This document shows, in pieces, positions 22,931-34,240 of a DNA stretch of 64,000 bases (its first letter is position 1; each line of letters opens with the position of its first letter). The position numbers and the translations under genes are program-made. The notes under the pieces are model-generated. The model did not search any database. It saw only the letters and a program-made list of their open reading frames with translations, and was not told the origin of the DNA. Origin of the DNA: Glandiceps talaboti (lineage: Eukaryota; Hemichordata; Enteropneusta; Spengelidae); NCBI RefSeq assembly GCF_964340395.1, contig NC_135558.1, positions 24,298,564-24,362,563 of the forward strand, read 5' to 3'.

Positions 22931-23504
22931 GTATGATACGACAGTTGTTTGTATAACACAGTTGTGTCTACGAAAGCAGACACTTTGGTGGTAATTACAT
23001 TGTTACATTTCAAGTATTGCCCGTAAGTTGACATTCTGTTGTTGATAGTGATGTAAATTTATTGTCGGTGTTAATTTATGTCATGTGTGGGGCTCTTGAA
23101 ATTTGAATGACGAAACATATGTTTCTGTTATCAGATCACCCCCTGTCACGTTTGTTTCAAAAGTCACAATTTTTAACAGCGGGCAAGTTTATCAACTATG
23201 CCAAGACAACCTGTTTGTTTGTTTGGCGAAATTTTATTTTTTTCTTGTTATTTTATTAACTTTCATTCCAAAAGTGAATATTATCATAAAGACGTGGATT
23301 TTTGAAAAATGAAATAGCCAAGAATATTTAGTGATGGTTTTTTGTAAAATGTAGTACCATAGAAAGATGTTGACTGTCATGATAGTTGTGTTAAGCAAAT
23401 CTGTGCATATTTGACATTTGGGATGCATATTTTTGTATGCATGCATCAGTGGGGACGCATCATAAAACAGGGGACAAATGGGGCTTACTGTTGGGAAACA
23501 TGGT
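22931..23504. other. No gene recognised
   Basis: Unique-looking sequence with the alternative donor CC|GTAAGT at 23023. Nothing else is supported. Confidence 0.4.
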
Positions 23505-23612
23505 TATCACAGGGTTCGCACAGTCCTGGAAAACCCTGGAATTTCAAACCCTCCTGGAAAACCCTGGAAAAATGCTCTCTACCCCTGGAAAACCCTGGAA
23601 AATGATCGTGAT
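23505..23612. repeat. CCTGGAAAACCCTGGAA tandem repeat
   Basis: The phrase TGGAAAACCCTGGAA occurs three times between about 23525 and 23605, after 'cagggttcgcacagtcctgg'. Similar GGGTTCGCAC...CCTGGAAAACC segments are a common dispersed repeat in animal genomes, so this is probably an element terminus. Confidence 0.65.
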
Positions 23613-23847
23613 CGATTAATATTGACGATCGACATGTCTGTGCTCGAGCCATCCATATGATTCACTACACTGAGTCTCATTAATGTTTTTCAGTCTTTCG
23701 CCACCATGGTGAATCAGTCAACCGAATGTTCCACGAGACACTTTGCCCACAGACCGTGCCTACGCGTAGTTGAATGGGCGCCGCTTTGTTTCGATCTTGC
23801 ATATTGCTACTCCAAGTCCAGTCGTCATTTCAGCGACATAATAGTGT

Positions 23848-24356
23848 AACAGTCCCGGGGGTAACAGTATGTAGGTCTGTTAGCAAGATTATCGTATCAT
23901 AACATTGTAGCGAGTATCAAAGCGTCACCAGCCCCGATCACCAACCACGATTAGAAATTGTTACAAGACTGGCGCACAAGTCAACATACTACAAGCTCAC
24001 GCATGGCAATACTAGGACCTAAGGGAAGTGCAGTTGAATTTCCGGGTTGTGGAAGTACGGTTTTGTCTTTTATGTCGTCGATAAATGGGTATTTATTTTA
24101 CATGTTCTAAAAGAATAAACTACTTTTTTTTATGTTTGTCAGTACAGTACAGTAACATTCCTAAATGGTGCGAAATCGCGATGTTCCGTACACGTACACA
24201 AACAACGAGACGCAAGGGATGAACGTATTCAGTTATCCATAGCACAAAATTTTGTTACGTAAATGACGTTTTAATCAAAATTTTGAAGAAAAAAATTATT
24301 TTAGTGACTTCTAAATCTAGTCACATCAAACCGTACAATAATGAGGACAAACTTTA
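23848..24356 (+). repeat. Segment duplicated from the 7.7 kb element interior
   Basis: It aligns collinearly with 7737-8268. It begins taacagtcc--ggtaacagta and runs through 'gaatttccgggttg-ggaagt', 'cagtaacattcctaaatg', 'gagacgcaag-gatgaacg' and 'aaaattttgaagaaa' to 'gtgacttctaaatc'. The alignment stops exactly where the family C element begins at 24357 and may resume after 25983. Confidence 0.8.
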
Positions 24357-25665
24357 CAGGGCTCGAAATTCGCGGTAGTCCCGCGTCCACAGACTACCAA
24401 TGTTTGTCTCTGGGCCAACAAATTATGTGAGTGGTAGCCCAATTGGGCTACTAAGTTTTGAATGAAACTGTGACAGCCTGACTCCGACACCTTCCCGGGC
24501 CGGGGGCCTCCGAGGTCGCAGTCCTGTGGGACGTGTTCTCGCCAAAATTAGCGTCAAAATCAGTGCGTCTTTTCCAAATTTGAATCCACACTACGTACAT
24601 GTTTATAAAATGTACACGAAATACATGTACACTGTACACGTCATTCTTCCGTTCATCGTATACACAGGTTGTACTTCCAAAATGTCACAACAAAACATTT
24701 ATATGCAACAATATTCTGTATAGCGATTTAATGTTATCTTTCTGTACTTTCAATTTCCCATGGTAATCACTCTCTGGAAATCTGATCTCCGGCCCAGGCT
24801 CTTTCGGTTCTTCTCGGAGTTGGAGTACAGTACACTCTCGGTACAGCACTGCTGCAGTAACTAAATTCCATAACATGAATGACAGCTTTAACTTTCAACT
24901 TGACAGAGACACGGTTGTAATGGTGTTTGATAAAATTCTATGCTGATGAGAACTGTTAACTTGGTATACACCTACAGATTCGTTTATTCTTGAACGCTGC
25001 CTAAAACATTCCGTGTGTAAACCACGCTCACGCAACCCCTGAGAGCATGCAGTGGTGAATGGTAAATTCACGTAATGCATTCGATATAGTAGTAGTAGCA
25101 AAGCTCAAAAGAAAGTTGAAGTTTCAGTGAGAATGAAATGGTGACATGATGATTTGAATTTATCTGAGTGAAGTTTTCAGCATGGACCGTCTGCTGATGT
25201 GGTCTTAGGCTCTGTTTGATTATCTCTTCGCCCATGAATGGAAGGGGCTTCGCCGTAATGGCCGTCTAATCCGTCTGTTAATAAGTAACCAATCACGTGG
25301 ATAGATAATGATTACAGCACATAGTTTCTAAACTACCCAAGACGTAGTCTCCACATCAGGAAATGGCCATGGGGCTTATGAAACTGTTTATACGTTTTCC
25401 ATACGTTGAATCATATTCAAATTTTACAGGTCTCACTGCACCAAGAGATTTAGATAATAGTTACAAGTACGAACTGCGACTATATGTTTTCTCTCCATTG
25501 CAATAATAACCGTACGTTGTTTGCTAATAGTAATACTGTGTGTTCTTTACCCTACCACTTGCAATGTGTATTTTTAAATTTTGCATATTCTTTTTAGAGT
25601 TTCTGTACATCGCACTGTGACGTATGTGTAGTGCGTTTTCTAAGAAATTAAAATAATAATAAATA

Positions 25666-25700
<35 letters not shown>

Positions 25701-25983
25701 GGCAACTCTTTATGACACGTCCCCAGAGACACATACATGCAAAAAATTGCATCCCCAATGTCAAATATGGCGTGAAATACACACAAATAACGTGTTAACG
25801 TGACCTCTCAAGTTATTCAAACAATCATCGAATTCAATACATCATATAGTTACATATATACACAAACACCATTAATTTAGGAATGTATGCATATGGGCTA
25901 CCAGTCACTGCTCTCGGGCTACCAAATTTAAATGATGATAGCCCACCTGGGCTACCAAGAAAAAAAAAGAATTTCGAGCCCTG
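24357..25983. mobile_element. Family C element, complete copy
   Basis: The 15 bp ends CAGGGCTCGAAATTC (24357-24371) and GAATTTCGAGCCCTG (25969-25983) are exact inverted repeats. Similarity continues inward through 'gggctaccaa' and 'gtagcccaa' boxes. No transposase is recognised inside. Flanks TTTA-end (ACTTTA on the left, TTTTAG on the right) fit a ~5 bp target duplication with one mismatch, judged against the uninterrupted sequence at 8258-8262. Termini of the CAGGG...CCCTG type occur in hAT and other superfamilies, and the short duplication does not fit hAT well. Interior sequence 24880-25300 recurs inverted at 29220-29700. Confidence 0.75.
25647..25700 (+). repeat. (AAT)n microsatellite
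   Basis: An interrupted trinucleotide array within the family C element. Confidence 0.9.
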
Positions 25984-26046
25984 TTTTAGTTTTTGGCACA
26001 ACTGAACTGAGGTTGAGTAGTGCTATAGGGATCGCTCGGCGTCTGT

Positions 26047-26077
<31 letters not shown>

Positions 26078-26112
26078 TGTGTGTGTGTGTGTCACTGTGT
26101 GTGTGTGTGTGT
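25984..26112 (+). repeat. Family A head fragment with (GT)n
   Basis: The head motif gcacaactgaactgaggtt and 'gtagtgctatagggatcgc' are followed by GT arrays interrupted by CACT. None of the body of family A follows. Confidence 0.8.
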
Positions 26113-26956
26113 CTAATCGTTCACAACATATACTTTAATTCTGGCAGTCGCCATCATGAGGGGTTTTAGCAGGGCATGAGGCAACCTGATAATGATCGAC
26201 GGCCAGTGCCGTGCTTCAAATGTTGTGACACTGTTGTTGTGCCATGTGCAATAACGTGTTTCCCCTCCGCTGTCTTCGATCACTTGCATTACATACATTG
26301 TGTACATGTATGTACATGTAGCAAACGTGATGCTATAGACTTTCGACTTGTATTCTTCAACGTCGTCAAAAAAGTTTAACAGACTCATACATGTATACCT
26401 CTTGATAAAGTAGGGATGCTGTGTCCGATCATTGGTTTTTTGTTCAAATTTACTCTGAAAACACTTTTAGGTTAATAGTTGGCCATCGTACAAATGTATA
26501 TCGCGAAGTTCGACCAGGGCTATTGCATACAAAATTCCAACATGATGGGTACATGTAATGACGTCACAAAATCTCGCAAGTTTTTGAAGTACATGTACTC
26601 CATAGTAAAGTAGAGATTTCGGCCAGATGCGACACCATAAGTGACATCCCTGGTGAACGCAAACTTTTCAATGTTTTTTTTTTAAAGTCTACTCGTCTCC
26701 GGACATTTAGTTTGAAACAATTGAAGCTTCCCTGAGAAAACTAATCGTTATTTTTTGAAATCATTTGTAATAATTTTAGCTTTCCTGACAAAACTAATCA
26801 TATATATTGTTTGAAATAATTTTAGCTTTCCTGACAAAACTAACCACAATTGGTGTGGGGAACACTGATAGTGATCTGATCACATGTATCAATGTCAAAG
26901 TATAAGTGGTTTCCACAAACATATATGTACTGTTGTAAAAGCTTTATTTACAGGGA
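26113..26956. other. No gene; short tandem repeat near 26.7-26.85 kb
   Basis: A unit containing TTTAGCTTTCCTGACAAAAC is repeated twice 44 bp apart near 26776-26843, with a degenerate third copy before it. Otherwise nothing is recognised. Confidence 0.5.
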
Positions 26957-27050
26957 CAGGGCTCGAAATTAACTTTTCTCCCTGGTAGCCCCTGTGGGCT
27001 ACCATTCATAAAGGTCAGTAGCCCCATGACCTTCACTGGTAGCCCCATAT
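26957..27050 (+). mobile_element. Family C-like left end fragment
   Basis: It begins CAGGGCTCGAAATTAACTTT and carries repeated GGTAGCCCC and GGGCTACC boxes. There is no matching right end nearby. Confidence 0.6.
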
Positions 27051-28703
27051 ATTTGTGTACATAGTTATCATACAACAGTGGTTTACCAACACTGAATGTG
27101 GAATATAATGTCTGTTTAACAATGTAAAAATGGTTGATAATAAAGTTACGAATTTCTGTTGTAATGATAGGACAAACGTCTCAAGTATATATGATTACTC
27201 ATATGGCATAAACTATGAACACACCACGACCATTCATCTACTTGACTGCTTGACCATTTTACACCAGTCCATCAAAAGACCGTGTTTCGATGTCATATAC
27301 CATCAGCCTCATCTATTACGTACTGATTGTCGTCGCATGAAATTCGAGTTTCGTAATTCCCAGTCTGTATATTCGTTCATTTGAAACCATGCATTTCCTA
27401 AAATGTTTTACATTAAAATCCGAAATGTGAATGAACGCATCGACTTCGGCTATGATTCCATCACCACTCGAGCCGAGCATTACGGAAATGACAAAATTGA
27501 CATCGTACCGAAAATGGGTGAACGGGTCCTGCTGTCAGTAACCAACAACTTCGTGTCAAGTACTAACAACGTAAGGAAGTGCTTCACGGATTAAAACGCA
27601 TGATTTTTCATCAATGTTTGCGGAATTGTTATCACGAAATGTACCCCGGAAGTATCTGAATTAGCTGACATCGCAGCACATGGTGCATCCAGGGTGTGAC
27701 GTCATAACATCGTTGTCAAATATAAATATTCATGAGAGAATAATATGTAGCGATGTAGACGTCAAACACATTGCGTCCTGCATACACATTGGTAAGACGC
27801 GTTGACATTCGATGTTCAGCGGGAACGTATTGTGTTGGTTATATTAGCGACACGACGAAGGCCATCAACTCATGACAATATCTGAGACAGGTTTCAAATA
27901 AAAATTGCTTCCTCAGTACAATTGAGTATGTAGAACCAGTAAAGGTACACCATTTCTTGTACTAGGTCTCTGTCTGGAACAGTTTTGTTTTGTAATTGGT
28001 GGTAAAAAGTGGCAATGGTGTAGTAACCAGTAGTGTTATCCATCCTCAAGAGATGATAAAAAACGTATGCAAAAAAAAGAGAAGACATTATAAATTGTAT
28101 CTTTATTGCTTTATCAAAGTTAACAAATGAAACCCACAAAAATGGTTGTATTCAAAGGCCCTCTCTCTACACATACATGTAGCACTACAGTGTTAATTTT
28201 TTTTTGTAAAATGCAAAATATTGCTTTTGTGATGAATTACATGTATTTCTTTTTTTTTTTTGGAATTTTTATTTACATTTTTTTGCAACTGTTTTTTTTT
28301 TCAGCTAAAGCAGAAATTTGCCTTTTATTTAATTACATGATATCTTCAGCATTAAGAGTGCAGTAAAATAACATTGCTTTTTCCTCAAACTTGTGGAAGT
28401 AATGCAATGAAGACAAATGCGTATGCATGAAGTGTAATATGGCAAGATGGTGTCCATGATTCAAACATGTCTACTGTATTATATTGTAGGTAGCGTTTGC
28501 TGTGATTTTCAGGCTTCTTCTGTGTTTGTGACATTGAATTCGGCATGAACCAAATCCTACAATTCCTACAATGTAAACGCAAATAGAAGCGATTCACATC
28601 TGAATTGCAAAGTTAAGTGGGTTTTCTGCTAAATTACGCCTTACTTGTCAAATTTGAATATAACACATCGTATGCAAAACGTTTCACCACTTTCATTAGT
28701 CTT
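27051..28703. other. No gene recognised
   Basis: Open frames of up to 84 codons (27130-27384 and 27403-27594 on the plus strand) show no recognisable family and no convincing splice sites. The rest is AT-rich with long T tracts at 28195-28310. Confidence 0.45.
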
Positions 28704-29206
28704 GCTGCTAGATGTTCGGGCTTTCTTTTGATACTATAAGCGAACGAAGTTCGCAGTGAGAGCTTGCCCGAACAGTCTAGCAAATGTCATTTTCAGACCG
28801 GACATTCCATTGAGATTAGTGGGTTGGGCATATATATACTTTAATATATATATGCATATATATACTTTAATATATTCAATCTCTCCATGCAGGTGTTGAC
28901 AAACACATTTATGTCATTACTATGTCTTATCAGTGTATGGTAATTGTGTTTGATAAGTGTGTAGACGTTGTCATTCACACATTTTAGTTAAAGCATTGGT
29001 GGTTATTTTTACAAGCCCCCTCCTTATGATGAATATGCTTGAAAAATTAGCTATTGTCCTCTGTTTGTGCTTGTCGCTAATACGGTTCTCTGATTGGCAG
29101 TTATTTATATCCCGATGACATTTGCTAGACATTGGATGTTCCATCCTTGATAGCGATGTTCGGGCGTGTGTCGTATTCTATCGGAAGAACATCCGAGGTC
29201 TAGCAG
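28704..29206. mobile_element. Family F fold-back element
   Basis: The outer words CTGCTAGAtgTTCGG on the left and its near complement ending GGTCTAGCAG on the right bracket an inner perfect 13 bp inverted pair, TCTAGCAAATGTC (28776-28788) and GACATTTGCTAGA (29117-29129). A small inner hairpin 'gttcgggc...gcccgaac' adds to the left arm. A related short copy lies at 52415-52500. No coding content is seen. Confidence 0.55.
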
Positions 29207-29219
29207 ATAGACTACACTT

Positions 29220-29700
29220 TCATGTGCCATCTTGGAGAGTTTAGAAACTATGAAATATTATCATTACTTATACACGTGATTGGTTACTTATTAATAGACT
29301 TGATTACAAAAGGTCTCCATCAATACCACGGCCATTCCGGTGAAGCATCTTCCTTCACGGCCGAAGCAATAAATAAATACACCACATCGCTGGACCCATG
29401 TCATCATTTCATCTCACTCAAACTGAAACCTTTTTTTTTTCTGCTTCGTTACCGGATGGAACACATTACGTGAAATTACAGTTCACTTCATGCTCTTCGA
29501 AGATTCATTTGAGGTTAACCATGGTTCACACGTACACATCGTTCAAAAATAAAAATTATCATGGTGTATACCAAGTTCATAGTTCTCCTCAGCAACACAA
29601 ATTTGTTTATACCAGGTTTTTTTTTAATTTTTAATTTTAATAATTGGTGGGAGGCGCTCAGTTTACATCTGGTGATTATTAGTACACATGTACATGGTGG
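29220..29700 (-). repeat. Inverted copy of family C interior
   Basis: Read on the minus strand it shares ordered blocks with 24880-25300, such as the ggtgtataccaagtt stretch and 'cacgtgattggttac' in opposite sense. Neither family C terminus is present, so it is an internal fragment or a separate repeat carried by family C. Confidence 0.55.
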
Positions 29701-29948
29701 AAACATTTCCCGTCACCAATTTTCAATAGAAGTATATTAGAATGCAATGCACATGAAGTGTAGCATAGTACTACTACTACACATCCACTGGCAGTAAGCC
29801 CTTATGAACCGTTGACATTTACACTGTTGACAAATACGGACGAAAGCTAAAAGTCTTACACATTTTTAGAGTGCAAATGTCCCATTTTGGTGCTAGAGTT
29901 CAGAATTGAAAAGTTCTAAATTATCGTCACAGGTCGGGAAATCATAGT

Positions 29949-30148
29949 CAGTTCCTGACAATCGTATTCCGATTTTACCATATGTTATCTTCATACAATA
30001 CGTACCAGTCTAGTTCCCGACGACCGTATTCCGATTTTACCCTACCTTAATAATGTAGAGTAGAATCGGAATACGGTCGTCAGGAACTAGACTAGTACTC
30101 TATGAAGATAACTTAGAGTAAAATCAGAATACGGTCATCAGGAACTAG
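29949..30148. repeat. Compound palindrome, A-B-A / A'-B'-A'
   Basis: The unit A (CAGTTCCTGACAATCGTATT and similar) occurs twice on the left, separated by a spacer B that contains 'gttatcttcata'. The reverse complements A'-B'-A' follow on the right (CGGTCGTCAGGAACTAG, 'tatgaagataact', CGGTCATCAGGAACTAG). The centre is near 30048. No coding content. Confidence 0.85.
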
Positions 30149-30734
30149 AATAGAGAATCACCGGCGATGCGTGAAACACGTGTATGTGTCAGCCATGTTT
30201 ATACTTGAGTTCGATGAACATGTTGTAGAACTCAGTCCAAATTTGTAAAATAAAACGACATACATGTAGTATCTCTGAATTTTAATTTTAAATACATATA
30301 TATAGTACATTTACAAATTTATATGATAAAATCAAAGACTGTGAAAAACAATTCTCAACCGCTTTCAAAGTTTTTAGCGAACCCGGACGAATTTAGCCGA
30401 CGAATTACAGACTAAGAATTACATCATTGCCAACTATTAACAGCACGTTATACAGTAAAGTGATCCCGTACACTTTGTTGTGTTGGTTTTTAGACGACGC
30501 TACACGACGTATAAAAAATCGATGGAAAAGTTATAACATTGTATCAAATTTTAGACGTTGTTTAAAAAAAGGAATACAATATTTGCGACCTGACATGCAA
30601 GTTTTCAACCATAGGGCCTGCGATCCTCGAGTGGATCCAACTCTAATATTTTCAAGTTCATGTTGAAACTGATTACAAAGGTAACACTGTCAATCTCAAT
30701 CCCCTGCCGGCGAATTTTACATACGCACATCGTT
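30149..30734. other. No gene recognised
   Basis: A 79-codon plus-strand open frame (30427-30666) has no recognisable similarity. Nothing else is seen. Confidence 0.4.
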
Positions 30735-32115
30735 TTTTAGCACTACTGAGGTTCAGTAGTGCTATAGGGATCGCCCGGCGTCTGTCTCTGTCTGTCTGTC
30801 TGTCTGTCTATGTGTGTGTGTGTGTGGATGTGTGTGTGTGTGTGTAAACAACTTCAAGTCAAAAACCGCTGAACCGATTGCCATGATATTTGGTGGGTCC
30901 ATTACCTTGGGTGTCTAGTTGGGAAATTGTTCAAATCAAAATGATCGCATCACAGGTGTGTGATTTGGGTCAAAAAATGTGATTTTTGGTCAAAAAACTT
31001 AAACTCAGAAACTAAAGGGCAGATTGGTGCGAAATTTGGTGGGAACATTCTTAAGGGGGTAGAAAGTAAGATTTATTCATGACATGATGATTCCATCAGT
31101 GATATGCAAATTAGGGCTAAAAATGTGTCTTTTTTGGTTGAAAATCTATAATTCCAAAACTACTTAGCAGATTGGGCTGAAATTTAATGGGAATGCATCT
31201 AGGGATGTATGGATGAAGAAATATTATGCATACAATGATTCCATGATTGATATGCAAATTAGGTGTAAAAATGTTCATTTTTGGTCAAAAACTTATATCT
31301 CTAAAAGTACTTAGTCACCGAGTCTGAAACTTGAAAGTGTTATTCTGCACATCTTCTCCAAAACATTTTGACAAAATTGGCCCTAGCAACCATCACCACA
31401 CCCTTAGCAACAACCAAATGGCAGTATATTTTGGTCAAATAACAACATCATCTGGTAGGCAAATGATTGAACATTCAAAAAATGTATGCAAATACCCTAG
31501 CAACCATGACCACGCCCATAGCAACAACCAAACAGTGGTGTATTTCACAAAGATAACAGGGTTTGATAGACAATTGAGTAAGCGTTCAAAAAATGTATGT
31601 AAATTTCCCTAGCAACAAGACCATGCCCATAGCAATAGCCAAATAATCACACATATTGCAAAGATGACAACAGGAATAGAAAGACAAATGAATAAACATT
31701 TATAAAATGTATGCAAATGTGCCTAGCAACAAGACCACGTCCATAGCAACAGCCAAATGATCACATGTATTGCAAAGATAACAACTGTGATTAATAGACA
31801 ATTGAATGAATGTAAAAATGCCTAGCAACAAGACCATGCCCATAGCAACTGTATATTGCATAGATAATATCAGGAATTCATACACAAGTGAACAAAAACA
31901 TTCACAAATATATGTAAATATATCTAACAACATGACCATGTCCATAGCAACAGCCAAATGATAGCATATATCGTAAAGATCGCAACATGGTTGGATAGGT
32001 TACTGGATAGTCATTCAGCAAATGAACACCTATTGTTAGCAATAGCATGGACTAGCATATGGATAAACATTTTTATCAACTGTACAGTTGTGCTACAACG
32101 CCATTGGCGGTATTT
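30735..32115 (+). repeat. Family A repeat, full-length copy
   Basis: This copy shows the whole architecture. The head is agcactactgaggttcag and 'tagtgctatagggatcgcc', followed by a TCTG/TG microsatellite. Next comes a body of three related paragraphs with 'aaccgattgccatgatatttgg', 'cagattgg-gcgaaattt' and 'gatatgcaaattag' boxes. A tandem array of about six ~110 bp units follows, with CCTAGCAAC-(a)gaccacgcccatagcaac boxes. The tail includes 'ggttggataggttactggat' and TGTACAGTTGTGCTACAACG. The long frames on either strand are products of the tandem array and do not resemble proteins. Confidence 0.85.
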
Positions 32116-32194
32116 TTTTTAAAGGGACCCCATATTTTCAGCAGTGATGGGTCCCTGGGTGTCACTGGTTTCAAAGTCTAGTGCAATCCCTGGT

Positions 32195-32385
32195 AGACAC
32201 ATCAATTTAAAGTTTGATAAGGATGTTGCTATACTTGTCTTGATTAATAGGATGGCTGGATTATTATGATGCAAATTAGTTATATAATTTTTATTTTGGT
32301 TACAACTTTAAATTTTCAAAAAAATATATATCTATCATTGCCATGAACATGAATTTGTGCGAGAATGCAATATTTGCACTATTTT
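32195..32385 (+). repeat. Family I repeat
   Basis: Reverse-complement partner of 14555-14775, lying between two family A copies. 'gttacaactttaaattttca' and 'atatctatcattgccatgaa' are the clearest shared blocks. Confidence 0.75.
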
Positions 32386-32389
32386 TCAA

Positions 32390-32700
32390 AACATTTTGAG
32401 AACTGGCTCTAGCAACCATGCCCATGCCCTTAGCAACAGTGAAGTGATAATGCATTACAAGGATAACGACGGGTAGGTAAGTGAATAAATAATCAAAAAG
32501 TGTATATTAATATGCCTAGCAACAAGACCATACCCATAGCAACATCCCAATGATTGTTTATATTGCAAAGATGGAAACTGGGAAGGGTAGGGAAGTGAAT
32601 AAAGATTCTGAAAATGTATACAAATATGCCTAGTAACAAAGACCACGCCCATAGCAACTGCCAAATTCAGTTGTGCCACAACACAATTGGCGGCATTTTT
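32390..32700 (+). repeat. Family A repeat, array and tail fragment
   Basis: It begins within 'aaaacattttgagaactggct', has three tandem units with CCATAGCAAC boxes, and ends with 'cagttgtgccacaacacaattggcgg'-type tail sequence. Confidence 0.8.
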
Positions 32701-33508
32701 TGTAAATATTTTATCAAATACTCAATAGTAGTCTGTTCAGGAGGATTCTTCATTTTTGTAAGCACACAATGTTACACCTTGACAGCTACATGTACATGTA
32801 TTTCAGCCAGGTGCCAAACAGTAACCTTACATGTACATGTATATGATGATACCAAGAAACTTTTGGATCATTTGTAGTCGCAGTGTGTACCACCTGGAGG
32901 GGACTTATACATTGGGTTCCATCCGTCCATCCATCTGTGCGTGCGTGGGTTCACCCTCACATCTCTGACATGAAGGAACCTGACATGAACTTGATGATGA
33001 AGGAACCACTTTGTTTTACGACCGAATCAAATATTGCTGAATGGCAGCCATATTTGTTGTTAAATTTCACAATATGCATCATAACTTTGGAGGTATTATT
33101 ATACGCAGTGACTCCATTCAATTTCAAGTGCCTGTACACCCATTTTATCAAATATGAGCTTGCTTTAAAACCCTGACCTTTGACTGTGCAAGTGATTTTC
33201 AAGTGACAGTTTCACAATTTCAAGGTGAAATTACCAAAATATTTCTTTCTATGTTGAATAAACTAAAAAACTTCATTTAAATGTCTATACCCAAAGGTCA
33301 GCTTTCTCTTCATATCTTGACCTTTGCCCATTTTCTCCATATTCAAGGTCAAATAGGATATTAGTCAATAAATTATGAAGTTTTGTATCTGGCGACACCA
33401 ATCAGATTTGCACAATAACTTTGCCAAAAAACATACTTGTGCAAGTTTGGGAGTACATGTATGTCTACAATTGAAGGCTTGTATCTATTCCAGTTTATGC
33501 TGCTTTGT

Positions 33509-34240
33509 TAGTCCCCGCGGACGAAGTCCGGAATGGGGACTTATGGATTGGGCTCCGTCTGTCCGTCCGTGCGTCCGTCCGTCCGCAGCCGTTTCTTGGA
33601 GATGCCTGGGCCGATTTTTTTCAAACTTGGTACAGGGGCAACATGCTATGGCATACATATGCACGTCAATTTGTTTTATGATACGATCCAATATGGCCGC
33701 CTAGCAGCCATTTTGTTTGCAAATTTTCCCTGTCTAAAGCCATAACTCAGACATGCTTGAACAGATCTCATTCAAAGTTGGTATTAGGACAGTGTTCTAT
33801 GACATACATGTGCATATCCATTTTCATTGTGATACGATCCAATATGGCTGCCTGGTAGCCATTTTGTTTGCGAATTTTCATGTCCAAAGCCATAACTCAG
33901 ACATGCTTGAACAGATCTCATTTAAAGTTGGTATTAGGACAGTGTTCTATGACATACATGTGCTTATCCATTTTCGTCGTGATACGATCCAATATGGCTG
34001 CCTGGCAACCATTTTGACAGTGAATTTTCCATGTCCAAAGCCATAACTCAGACTCCATTTTCATCGTGATATGATCCCCCATACCCAACCAATCCTTTAT
34101 TGTTGGAGGCATATTCCATGTCCAACAAGCACACACAACATATCTAAGTCTGTTTGTTTTAGGTTCACAAATGTTGTTGCGTGATCAGAGTAGTGATAAT
34201 TCCTTAAAACCCAATTATAGCGGGGACTATGTCATTCTCA
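33509..34240 (+). repeat. Family B repeat with 150 bp units
   Basis: It opens TAGTCCCCGCGGACGAAGTC, then a GTCC-rich tract, 'cgtttcttggagatgcctgg' and 'caaacttggtacaggggcaac'. GATACGATCC boxes follow at about 33680, 33831 and 33981, exactly 150 bp apart. It closes with 'cccaattatagcggggacta'. The opening TAGTCCCCGC and closing GCGGGGACTA (34220-34229) are complementary, but sequence beyond the latter is shared with the 53 kb copy, so the true end lies further right. A weaker related segment precedes it at 32885-33100. Confidence 0.85.

Noticed and set aside
31331-32877. Overlapping 74-97 codon frames that look repetitive
   Set aside because: They come from the ~110 bp units of family A; the same residues recur with each unit and in several frames.
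33375-34136. Frames up to 109 codons in family B
   Set aside because: They reflect the 150 bp repeat unit and recur in other copies in shifted frames, with no protein family resemblance.
33509-34229. Family B as a 721 bp TIR transposon with TAGTCCCCGC ends and TGT duplication
   Set aside because: The sequence right of the apparent end is shared with the 53 kb copy, so it is not flanking DNA and the terminus is not real.
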